Assembly (NCBI GenBank): GCA_943787985.1
Contig: CALSOO010000004.1
Location: 186,001-250,000, forward strand
Direction of reading: 5' to 3'
Origin: an uncultured Paracoccaceae bacterium
GTDB lineage: Bacteria; Pseudomonadota; Alphaproteobacteria; Rhodobacterales; Rhodobacteraceae
DNA length: 64,000 nt
The position numbers were made by a program, and so were the translations under genes. Of the stretch, positions 34,038 through 41,034 are shown one piece after another. Position 1 is the first letter of the stretch. The number at the start of each line of letters is the position of its first letter. The notes under the pieces were generated by a model, which was not told the DNA's origin, did not search any database, and saw nothing but the letters and a program-made list of their open reading frames with translations.

Positions 34038-34601
34038 TTAAACAGTGACGGGGCGTACTTCGGTCACTTCCGGGATGTAGTGGCGCAGCAGGTTTTCAAT
34101 CCCCATTTTCAGCGTCAATGTCGACGAGGGGCAACCTGCACAAGCGCCTTGCATGTGCAGATAAACAACACCGCGGTCAAAGCCGTGGAACGTAATGTCG
34201 CCGCCATCCTGGGCCACGGCTGGCCGCACGCGACTGTCGAGCAACTCTTTGATCTGACCAACGATTACGCCATCCTCACCGGTGTGTTCAGCGTGGCCTG
34301 ATACGGGCTGGTGATCCGCGCCCATGACAGGTTGACCGGATTGGAAATGTTCCATGATCGCGCCCAGCAATGCGGGTTTGATGTGATCCCAATCAACACT
34401 GTCGGCTTTGGTTACGGTCACAAAATCTGTTCCAAAGAAAACGCCGGTCACCCCTTCAACTGCAAATATGCGCTGCGCCAAAGGGGATTTGTCGCTGGCC
34501 TCTGCTGTCGGAAAGTCGGCAGTGCCCATATCCAGAACGGTTTGGCCCGGAAGAAACTTCAAGGTCGCTGGATTAGGTGTCGATTCTGTTTGGATAAACA
34601 T
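34038..34601 (-). CDS. nfuA: NifU/Nfu-type iron-sulfur scaffold protein
   Basis: A 187-residue Nfu protein that stores and transfers [4Fe-4S] clusters. The N-terminal domain begins MFIQTESTPNPATLKFLPG, typical of mitochondrial-like Nfu1. The C-terminal NifU domain has GACAGCPSS, whose CxxC binds the cluster, followed by LKMGIENLLRHYIPEV. The ATG at 34601 has AGGAGAT upstream. An Irr-like box lies 56 bp before it, and Fe-S biogenesis genes are known Irr targets in this class. Confidence 0.92.
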   Translation of the reverse strand: MFIQTESTPNPATLKFLPGQTVLDMGTADFPTAEASDKSPLAQRIFAVEGVTGVFFGTDFVTVTKADSVDWDHIKPALLGAIMEHFQSGQPVMGADHQPVSGHAEHTGEDGVIVGQIKELLDSRVRPAVAQDGGDITFHGFDRGVVYLHMQGACAGCPSSTLTLKMGIENLLRHYIPEVTEVRPVTV

Positions 34602-34656
34602 TGTGTATCTCCTGATGTCCCTGCTGATATGCGCACAGGTGCGGCAAACGTCAAGG

Positions 34657-34673
34657 TTTGGAATCATTCTAAA
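34657..34673 (-). promoter_or_regulatory. Irr-box-like iron control element upstream of nfuA
   Basis: TTTGGAATCATTCTAAA matches the alphaproteobacterial Irr (iron control element) consensus TTTAGAANNNTTCTAAA at all but one defined position. It lies 56 bp before the nfuA ATG, near the expected core promoter. It predicts iron/heme-responsive control of nfuA by Irr; irr itself is not in the window. Confidence 0.6.
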
Positions 34674-34682
34674 CAACTCGCC

Positions 34683-34703
34683 GTGTTAGGCAATGCCTAA
34701 CAC
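34683..34703. repeat. Perfect 10-1-10 palindrome between uspA and nfuA
   Basis: GTGTTAGGCA-A-TGCCTAACAC is a perfect inverted repeat, 82 bp upstream of nfuA and just after the uspA stop. It could be an operator for nfuA or part of a terminator. Confidence 0.5.
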
Positions 34704-34727
34704 CTAGGTCAGTGGCGGTCCTAGGTG
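34701..34727 (-). terminator. Hairpin at the uspA stop codon
   Basis: CACCTAGG (34701-34708) and CCTAGGTG (34720-34727) are perfect complements around an 11-base loop. The 3' arm on the plus strand contains the uspA stop. It is a likely terminator for uspA, without a T-run. Confidence 0.4.
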
Positions 34728-35176
34728 ATCGCTTCCAGTTTTTCTTTGCTCAAGTCGCCGGGGACGATGGTAATCGGGATCGGGAGGGAGCCGGAACTGC
34801 GGGACAATTGGGTGACCAATGGGCCGGGCCCTTTTTTGTCCGTGCCCGCCCCCAAAACCAGAACGCCCACTTCTGGGTCTTCTTCGATCTGGGCGATGAT
34901 TTCGTCGACGGCCTTGCCCTCGCGGATGATCAGCTCGGGGTCGACGTGCTGTTTGTCACGCATCCATTTTGCAAACACTTCGAAATGGGCGTGAATGCGG
35001 GCACGGGCTTCTTCGCGCATCACTTCCCCGACGCCTATCCAATGATTGAACTCTTCGGGCGCAATCACGGCCAGCACTTCCACGCCGCCGCCAGTGTGGG
35101 CGGCCCGCAGTGCGGCAAAGCGCATCGCGTTCAAACATTCGTGGCTGTCATCAAGAACAACTAGAAATTTACGCAT
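34721..35176 (-). CDS. Universal stress protein (UspA family)
   Basis: A 151-residue single-domain Usp. MRKFLVVLDDSHECLNAMRFAALRA is the typical start (D at the nucleotide site), and VLVLGAGTDKKGPGPLVTQLSRSSG is near the ATP-binding G2xG9xS pattern, with GTDKKGPGPLVTQ replacing the exact spacing. ATP-binding is therefore uncertain. The ATG at 35176 follows a GGATCACCG leader. It is not in an operon. Confidence 0.88.
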   Translation of the reverse strand: MRKFLVVLDDSHECLNAMRFAALRAAHTGGGVEVLAVIAPEEFNHWIGVGEVMREEARARIHAHFEVFAKWMRDKQHVDPELIIREGKAVDEIIAQIEEDPEVGVLVLGAGTDKKGPGPLVTQLSRSSGSLPIPITIVPGDLSKEKLEAIT

Positions 35177-35294
35177 CGGTGATCCCCCTTTTGGGTCGAG
35201 TGTGCCGTACTGTGTGCACAGTGGCAATATCCTTGCACATCTGGCAGGATTGTTTGCGCCCAAGTGGCCCCAAAACACTGAAGGATTTTTGGTG

Positions 35295-36158
35295 TCAGGA
35301 CGTGGTGAGGGCCCAGTCCCAATACATATCCCGAACCCGCCGCGTCAGTGGACCGGCTTGATATGCGACATCATCAAAGGCCGTGACAGGGGTCACTTTG
35401 GCCATATTGCCGCTCATGAAAACCTCATCAGCGGTCTCGAAGTCTTCAAAGCCCAGCACGGCTTCATGCACTTTTATGCCGTCAGCCTTCATATTGGCAA
35501 TGTGGCGTGCACGGGTGATCCCCGCCAAAAAGGTTCCATTCGGCATCGGTGTGAAAACTTCGCCGTCCTTCACCATAAAGATGTTGGCAGTGGCCGTTTC
35601 TGCCACGTTGCCCATGGCATCCGCGACCAACGCGTTGCCAAACCCTTTTGCGCGGGCCTCGGTGAGCATGCGTGCGTTGTTCGGATACAAACACCCTGCT
35701 TTTGCGTTCACAACACTGCTTTCCAGCACAGGACGGCGGAATTTTGTGCGCGTCAATGTGGTGCCGGCAGACTGCGGAGGCATCGGTATATGCTCAAGGC
35801 ACATTGCAAATGCAGTGCTTTCGGGGTCGGGCGCGATGGCCGCAGGATCGCCAGCCACGGCCCAATACATCGGGCGAATATAGACCGCGGCACCCTCTTC
35901 ACAGCGGGCCAAGCCCTCATGGGCTATGGCGATCATGTCTTCGACCGCGACCGTAGGGCTCATTTGCAGAGCCAAAGCAGAGCGGTTGACCCGTTCACAA
36001 TGTGCCTCAAGATCGGGTGAGACACCCTCAAAACGGCGGGCGCCGTCAAAGACAGTGGTGCCCAACCATGCGCCATGATCGGCCGCGCGCATGATGGGCA
36101 CGTCCCCGTCATGCCAAGCGCCGTTGAAATAGGTTTTGATATGTGTGCCAACAGCCAT
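35295..36158 (-). CDS. ilvE: Class IV (branched-chain) amino-acid aminotransferase
   Basis: A 287-residue PLP enzyme of fold type IV, converting branched-chain 2-oxo acids to amino acids with glutamate as donor. The N-terminus is TYFNGAWHDGDVPIMRAADHGAWLGTTVFDGAR. The PLP lysine is in NAKAGCLYPNNARMLTEA. ATANIFMVKDGEVFTP is the family phosphate-binding segment. Class IV members also include D-amino-acid and 4-amino-4-deoxychorismate enzymes, so BCAT is the most probable, not certain, role. GGAGGACG precedes the ATG. Confidence 0.85.
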   Translation of the reverse strand: MAVGTHIKTYFNGAWHDGDVPIMRAADHGAWLGTTVFDGARRFEGVSPDLEAHCERVNRSALALQMSPTVAVEDMIAIAHEGLARCEEGAAVYIRPMYWAVAGDPAAIAPDPESTAFAMCLEHIPMPPQSAGTTLTRTKFRRPVLESSVVNAKAGCLYPNNARMLTEARAKGFGNALVADAMGNVAETATANIFMVKDGEVFTPMPNGTFLAGITRARHIANMKADGIKVHEAVLGFEDFETADEVFMSGNMAKVTPVTAFDDVAYQAGPLTRRVRDMYWDWALTTS

Positions 36159-36193
36159 GCGACGTCCTCCGGTTTGGACAAAGCTTAACATGG

Positions 36194-36216
36194 TTAGGTC
36201 ACAACTCCAGACCTAA
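36194..36216. promoter_or_regulatory. TTAGGTC-N9-GACCTAA palindrome upstream of ilvE
   Basis: Perfect 7-bp arms with a 9-base spacer lie 36 bp before the ilvE ATG on the minus strand. This is the only feature seen in the 242-bp gap to the M48 gene apart from its presumed promoter. Confidence 0.4.
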
Positions 36217-36400
36217 TTGTGAAGGCCTTAGGTGGTCGTGAACGGCATGTCTGCTTTGCATGGTCGGCGTGGGGGGCATCAAACGGGTCTAGGGGTGAGC
36301 GTAACTTTGCACAGCAGTCACGGTTGCGCGATCAGGTCTGGTCCTTAGAGCAGTGCATGCTAGGATACCTTTCAAATTGTTGCGTAAAATGAGGCGATTC

Positions 36401-37126
36401 ATGCTCAAGAAATGGTGTTCTGTTGTAGGTCTGGTGCTGTTTGTCGCAGCCTGCGATGAGGTGACGACAACGAGCCCGACGACGTCGCCCACAGCGCCAA
36501 CGCCCGTTGCGGGCAGTTCGAAGGCTTTGAAAACGCCTGAACAAGCGGCGCGGGCTTTTGTGCAAGTCACCAAAAGGCTTGAACCTTTTGCAGAGCGTGA
36601 ATGCAAAGCACGGACCACCGGCGTGAACTGTGATTTTCGAATTATTGTCGATGACCGTCCCAATCAGCCTGCGAATGCTTACCAAACATTGGATAAGAAC
36701 GACCGCCCTGTGATTGCCTTTACAGTCGGTTTGATCGCTGAAGCGCGCAATGCAGATGAACTTGCATTTGTGATGGGGCACGAAGCGGCGCACCACATTG
36801 AGGGGCATTTGGCACGGCAGCGCCAGAATGCGGCGGCGGGCGCTGTGATTTTTGCAGGGCTTGCAACACTCAGCGGGGGCAGTTCTTCGGCGGTGAATGA
36901 TGCCATCGAACTTGGCGCACAGGTCGGGGCGCGCAGCTATTCCAAAGACTTCGAACTGGAAGCAGATGCTTTGGGCACCATCATCACCTACAAAGCAGGG
37001 TATGATCCGTTGATCGGCGCTCTGTTTTTCACGCGTATTCCGGATCCGGGGAACAAATTCCTTGGGACGCATCCGCCCAACGCCCAGCGGATCCAAACAG
37101 TGCGGCGCACGATGAACGCGCTTTAG
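36401..37126 (+). CDS. M48-family metallopeptidase lipoprotein
   Basis: A 241-residue periplasmic or outer-membrane lipoprotein protease. The signal MLKKWCSVVGLVLFVAAC ends in a lipobox with Cys18, followed by a Thr/Pro-rich linker. VMGHEAAHHIEGHL gives HExxH; Glu in KDFELEADALG about 65 residues later is the third zinc ligand of M48. The family (LoiP/BepA-like) degrades misfolded envelope proteins. The ATG at 36401 has GAGGCG upstream; earlier ATGs are not needed. It is convergent with the next gene, overlapping by 4 bases. Confidence 0.9.
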   Translation: MLKKWCSVVGLVLFVAACDEVTTTSPTTSPTAPTPVAGSSKALKTPEQAARAFVQVTKRLEPFAERECKARTTGVNCDFRIIVDDRPNQPANAYQTLDKNDRPVIAFTVGLIAEARNADELAFVMGHEAAHHIEGHLARQRQNAAAGAVIFAGLATLSGGSSSAVNDAIELGAQVGARSYSKDFELEADALGTIITYKAGYDPLIGALFFTRIPDPGNKFLGTHPPNAQRIQTVRRTMNAL

Positions 37127-37413
37127 GCAGCGTCAGGCGATGCTGTTGTTTTGGATGTGCGGCGCATGTGCAGGGCAATCCCGACCAGCGACATCGCGAC
37201 CCAAAACACCTGGATAAGCGCGGACGCCAGATTGAAACTGGCCGTTAAACCGATGAGCACAAAGGATGCAGCGACCAGGTTCAGAGCGAAATATGTCACG
37301 CTGTGACCGCTCAGAAACCGAAGGGTCAGCATGCCGTAATTGGCAACGTATAAAAAGAAACCTGCAACTCCGACAAGTTCGGCCATATCTGTTGAGGACA
37401 TGAATAATGTCAT
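37123..37413 (-). CDS. CBU_0592-like small membrane protein
   Basis: A 96-residue protein with three transmembrane helices. ELVGVAGFFLYVANYGMLTLRFLSGHS and the second half VAASFVLIGLTASFNLASALIQVFWVAMSLVGI match the CBU_0592 family of small membrane proteins as I recall it. Function unknown. Its stop overlaps the M48 gene by four bases, and a short gap separates it from the divergent IMPACT gene. Confidence 0.75.
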   Translation of the reverse strand: MTLFMSSTDMAELVGVAGFFLYVANYGMLTLRFLSGHSVTYFALNLVAASFVLIGLTASFNLASALIQVFWVAMSLVGIALHMRRTSKTTASPDAA

Positions 37414-37550
37414 ATGTGAAATCCTTGAAAAATGTATCGTACTAAAATGGGTCGTTCTTGAAATAAGATGGGCTTAAAGTAAGCGTGGGTTGAGTGTTTA
37501 ACAGGTCTGGTAATCCATATCCTGTCGCGCAAAGGGTCGATTGGAATACG

Positions 37551-37901
37551 ATGAAGCAACTTGGGCAGATATTGACCGATCGCGGATCGAAATACGCGGT
37601 CTCGGGGATGCCGGTGCAATCGCGCGCGGATATTGATGCAGCCCTGAAATCGCTTTTGCGCACCAAATCCTATGCTAAAGCCACACATAATACGTGGGGG
37701 GCGGTTCTGTCACAAAGCGGGGCGCTCAAAGCTGACGACGGGGAAAGCGGCGCAGGCATGGTCATTTTGCGCATGCTCGAACGCGAGGACCTGCGCGATC
37801 ATTTGATCGTCGTGACACGCTGGTACGGGGGCAAGCACTTGGGTGGCGACAGGTTCAGGCACGTACAAACCTGTGTGCGCATGTATCTCGAGGCGTTGTG
37901 A
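37551..37901 (+). CDS. IMPACT/YigZ-family protein (UPF0029)
   Basis: A 116-residue single UPF0029 domain. The conserved motifs are KSYAKATHNTWGAVLS, DDGESGAGMVILRMLE, and VVTRWYGGKHLGGDRFRHV (the YGGxxLG signature). It lacks the second YigZ domain, as in other short Rhodobacteraceae members. Function is uncertain, perhaps translation-related as in eukaryotic IMPACT. The ATG at 37551 matches the family start. Its last 192 bp overlap the haemolysin III gene on the opposite strand. Confidence 0.85.
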   Translation: MKQLGQILTDRGSKYAVSGMPVQSRADIDAALKSLLRTKSYAKATHNTWGAVLSQSGALKADDGESGAGMVILRMLEREDLRDHLIVVTRWYGGKHLGGDRFRHVQTCVRMYLEAL

Positions 37902-38504
37902 ATGGGCGGTGGCAATTGCAGCGAAACAACAGGCTGAGGCGGCCAATACAAATACGTGCCAAAGCGGGTTTTGATAGCGGAATGCAGGGCGGGAAAAAAT
38001 CACGCTGCCAAGCGTATAAAGCAGTCCGCCAGCGATGATGAGCCCCAATACCTTGAGCCCCAAATAATCCGCGATCGGTTTGACGAGCAGCACACTGACC
38101 CACCCCAATGCAAGGTACAGTGCCAATGACCCACGTCCATTGGCGCGCCACACAGTGAGCTTGGCAAAGGCCGCGACACAGGCGATCAACCAGACCATCG
38201 CGAGAACCAAATACCCGAAACCGGTTCCAACCATGACGACCAGTGGCGTGTAAGTACCTGCAATCTTGAAGTAAATAGCTGCGTGGTCGATCCGGTGTAA
38301 CATCGGGCGCAGCCTGTCAAAGGGCGTCATGTGATACAAGGCAGACGCGACAAAAGCCGAGCCTGCCAAATACAAATACACGGTCACATAAAACGGCGCG
38401 CCTTGCGCAGCAAAGTAGAGAGCACCCCAATACACAGCACTCAACGTCGCCAGATGGATAAGGCCGTCGACCATCGTTTCGCGTGTTGAATGGGGATATG
38501 ACAT
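37710..38504 (-). CDS. Haemolysin III / PAQR-family membrane protein with unusual C-terminal extension
   Basis: A 264-residue protein. ALYHMTPFDRLRPMLHRIDHAAIYFKIAGTYTPLV is the zinc-binding family core, with His residues in YH, HRIDHA and, near the end, WHVF. Seven helices are expected, ending near residue 200. The family is normally 210-220 long. Here the frame runs on about 60 more residues, hydrophilic and cysteine-containing, fully antisense to the IMPACT gene. The family stop seems to be lost or to have moved. It may act in membrane lipid or ion homeostasis; haemolysin activity is not assured. Confidence 0.8.
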   Translation of the reverse strand: MSYPHSTRETMVDGLIHLATLSAVYWGALYFAAQGAPFYVTVYLYLAGSAFVASALYHMTPFDRLRPMLHRIDHAAIYFKIAGTYTPLVVMVGTGFGYLVLAMVWLIACVAAFAKLTVWRANGRGSLALYLALGWVSVLLVKPIADYLGLKVLGLIIAGGLLYTLGSVIFSRPAFRYQNPLWHVFVLAASACCFAAIATAHSQRLEIHAHTGLYVPEPVATQVLAPVPACHDDQMIAQVLAFEHAQNDHACAAFPVVSFERPAL

Positions 38505-38548
38505 TGCTCTGATGCGCCTCCTTCACAGGAGAGGCTAAGGCAAAATAG

Positions 38549-38926
38549 TCACGATTTGGTTGATGCCGCTTTTCGGGACCTGTGCCAGCGATAGATGATC
38601 GGGGCAAGCACCAGATCATAGCCCCAAACCGCAAGCCTGTGGATGCCCGGTACATTCACCAACCTGGCCAGCCAGCGGTACCGCGGCATTTCCTGCCACA
38701 ACACGATGAATGCCGGGATGCCAGACAAAAGCATATCGCCCTTTTGCAGGTACAAACGGCGCGCCGCAATGTCCTCATCCAATCCCCATGCCGCCAAGGC
38801 ATCGCTGTTAAGATCGTCAAACCGCAAAGGCAGATCGCGGTCCTTGGCATAGGACGCGTAGTGGTTGATCTCGAAAGAACAAACAGGACACTCGGCATTG
38901 TAAAGGACGCGGGTTTCTTCGGTCAT
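38549..38926 (-). CDS. DCC-family (DUF393) thiol-disulfide oxidoreductase-like protein
   Basis: A 125-residue thioredoxin-fold-like protein. VLYNAECPVCSFEINHY holds CPVC (Cys13, Cys16) in place of the DCC motif. Later YLQKGDMLLSGIPAFIVLW and LVNVPGIHRLAVWGYDLVLAPIIYRW match the family. It is probably cytosolic or membrane-associated. The ATG at 38926 was chosen as the second of two; the gene stands alone between haemolysin III and a repeat protein. Confidence 0.85.
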   Translation of the reverse strand: MTEETRVLYNAECPVCSFEINHYASYAKDRDLPLRFDDLNSDALAAWGLDEDIAARRLYLQKGDMLLSGIPAFIVLWQEMPRYRWLARLVNVPGIHRLAVWGYDLVLAPIIYRWHRSRKAASTKS

Positions 38927-38980
38927 CATCCACACATATGCCCGAAACCCTAAAAAGAAAGTGACACGCTGCCGCAGCGG

Positions 38981-39340
38981 TTATCGCGGCTTGTTGCCGT
39001 CAATCCAACGCGACATCAAGGTCTTGTCCTTGAAGCATTCAGGTGGAACTTGTGCGCGCTTCAGGCGGGCAATCCGTTCCGCGAACGCAACCTGTTTGGA
39101 GGACGGATATTGCGAAAATTGTCCGGTGGGGGGCTTTGGTTTATAGCGGTCAATCCACGCAGACAGGTCTGCGCTGTTGTGGAACAAGGCCGCAGGAGCA
39201 GGCAGGCCCGCTTTGGCGGCGATGGACTGGGCATAGGCAATCTGTTTTTGTGTCGCCGCCATGTTGCGCGAGGCGCTGTGGTGCGGGGTCTCGACTGTCA
39301 CAGGTGCAAACAGGCCGGGTAGGGGGGATTGAAAGGTCAT
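38981..39340 (-). CDS. Small protein with two internal repeats, unknown function
   Basis: A 119-residue soluble protein. Residues 28-70 and 75-118 are diverged copies of one ~41-residue unit. The first contains QKQIAYAQSIAAKAG and AWIDRYKPK; the second SKQVAFAERIARLKR and RWIDGNKPR. Each unit is a helix with QIA/QVA heptads followed by WID. I recall this unit from helicase- or plasmid-type tails (KQ.AFAE.IA pattern) but cannot name a domain. It begins MTFQSPLPGLF. No neighbours suggest a role. Confidence 0.6.
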   Translation of the reverse strand: MTFQSPLPGLFAPVTVETPHHSASRNMAATQKQIAYAQSIAAKAGLPAPAALFHNSADLSAWIDRYKPKPPTGQFSQYPSSKQVAFAERIARLKRAQVPPECFKDKTLMSRWIDGNKPR

Positions 39341-39455
39341 GCTATGCTCTCCTTGTTCTCATCTATGAACAAATATAGAACAAACGCGGAACATTGCAAG
39401 GTTTTGTTAACCATGGGCCGTTTCGAGCACAGTTTTTAGGGTTTAGCCCTATATG

Positions 39456-39566
39456 TAGTGGCGCGTGACATCGCTGCGCTGTCTCCCTTCTCAAGGTTTT
39501 GCGGCCCTCATAGCGTTTCTGCGGCAGGCTCTCAGGGCATCAACGACGCCACATCACGCGCTACTG
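39456..39566. other. Structured intergenic RNA candidate past rimO
   Basis: The 220-bp gap 39341-39560 has no ORF. TAGTGGCGCGTGA (39456-39468) pairs with TCACGCGCTACTG (39554-39566), 13 bp with G-U pairs, around an 85-base interior with a second stem GCCCT/AGGGC (39504-39508, 39534-39538). The outer stem includes the rimO stop codon. It may be a rimO terminator or a small RNA of 6S-like shape. Confidence 0.4.
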
Positions 39567-40934
39567 CTTGATACGGCCCCACAAATCGTATTCGCCCGCC
39601 TCATCCACCTCGACGGTGACAATGTCTCCCACGGACAGGTCTGCAAACCCTTCATCAATGAACAGGTTCCCGTCAATCTCGGGCGCATCCGCCTTGGTCC
39701 GGCAGGTTGCGGCGTCCTCGTCGATCTCGTCCACGATGACATCCATGACAGTGCCGACCTTGGCGGCCAGTTTCGCCTCGGAAATGGCTTGGGCCTTTTC
39801 CATGAAGCGGTCCCAGCGCTCTTGTTTGACCGCGGCGGGGACGTGATCGGGCAAGGCGTTCGATCGGGCACCGTCCACGTTCTCGTATTGAAAACAGCCA
39901 ACGCGGTCCAATTGGGCTTCATCCATCCAATCCAGCAGGGTCTGGAATTCTGCCTCTGTTTCACCGGGGTAGCCGACAATAAAGGTGGATCGCAAAGTTA
40001 TGTCAGGGCAAGTATCGCGCCATGCTGCGATCTCGTCCAGTGTTCTGGAGGCCGCCGCAGGGCGGGCCATACGTTTGAGAACATCGGGGTGGGCGTGCTG
40101 GAACGGGATATCGAGATACTGCAGGACCAGACCTTCGGCCATCAGGGGGATCAGCTGGCGCACATGAGGGTAGGGATAGACGTAGTGCAGGCGCACCCAA
40201 GCGCCCAAGGATCCCAAATCCCGGGCCAAATCAGTGATATGGGCGCGGTGCCCACGATCTTCGGCGTGTTTGATATCGACGCCGTACGCGGATGTATCTT
40301 GGGAAATGACCAGCAGCTCTTTGACGCCCGCCTCAACCAGCTTTTCAGCCTCGCGCATGACAGCGTGGGCGGGGCGCGATTGCAGGCGACCGCGCATGTC
40401 GGGGATGATGCAGAACTTGCACTTGTGATTGCAGCCCTCGGAAATCTTCAAATAGCTGAAGTGGCGCGGGGTCAGGGACACGCCGGAGGCTGGCAACAAA
40501 TCTACAAACGGATCAGGGCTGGGGGGCACGGCGGCATGCACAGCGTCCAAAACCTGCTCATACTGGTGGGGGCCCGTGACGGCGAGGACCTTGGGATGGG
40601 CGCCGGTGATATATTCTGGCTCGGCACCCAGACATCCCGTGACAATGACGCGGCCATTCTCGGACAAAGCTTCGCCAATCGCATCAAGGCTCTCGGCCTT
40701 GGCACTGTCGAGAAAGCCGCAAGTGTTCACGATCACGGCATCGGCGCCTGCATAATCGGGCGACACGCCGTAGCCTTCGGCCCGCAGACGGGTCAAAATC
40801 CGCTCGCTGTCGACCAATGCTTTGGGACAGCCCAAGCTGACCATGCCAATGCTGGGCTGACCCGGACGCGCTGGATCACGCAATTTGGGCTTGGGGGCGA
40901 GGTCGGGGCGCAGGTTTGGCGGGTTTGTGCTCAT
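39561..40934 (-). CDS. rimO: Ribosomal protein S12 methylthiotransferase
   Basis: A 457-residue radical-SAM enzyme that adds a methylthio group to Asp88 of ribosomal protein S12. The N-terminal UPF0004 domain has [16 protein letters not shown] and [13 protein letters not shown] for the first cluster. [14 protein letters not shown] carries the radical-SAM CxxxCxxC. The C-terminal TRAM domain runs from about residue 375. Length is standard. It is divergent from the AsmA gene. Confidence 0.95.
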   Translation of the reverse strand: MSTNPPNLRPDLAPKPKLRDPARPGQPSIGMVSLGCPKALVDSERILTRLRAEGYGVSPDYAGADAVIVNTCGFLDSAKAESLDAIGEALSENGRVIVTGCLGAEPEYITGAHPKVLAVTGPHQYEQVLDAVHAAVPPSPDPFVDLLPASGVSLTPRHFSYLKISEGCNHKCKFCIIPDMRGRLQSRPAHAVMREAEKLVEAGVKELLVISQDTSAYGVDIKHAEDRGHRAHITDLARDLGSLGAWVRLHYVYPYPHVRQLIPLMAEGLVLQYLDIPFQHAHPDVLKRMARPAAASRTLDEIAAWRDTCPDITLRSTFIVGYPGETEAEFQTLLDWMDEAQLDRVGCFQYENVDGARSNALPDHVPAAVKQERWDRFMEKAQAISEAKLAAKVGTVMDVIVDEIDEDAATCRTKADAPEIDGNLFIDEGFADLSVGDIVTVEVDEAGEYDLWGRIKQ

Positions 40935-41034
40935 GGCTTGCCTATAGCGAAGTCAAAGCCCCGCGAAAAGAGGTCAGGCATTGTGGGGGACTGCAGCAAG
41001 CCATAGATTGATACCAACTTGGAAAGAGGCTCCC

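Noticed and set aside
39341..39560. A tRNA or SRP RNA in the gap past rimO
   Set aside because: No cloverleaf, T-loop or SRP tetraloop motif is visible; only a long hairpin is supported.
39465..41006. A 513-codon open frame on the plus strand
   Set aside because: Fully antisense to rimO, which has all radical-SAM and TRAM motifs; typical open antisense frame in a GC-biased genome.
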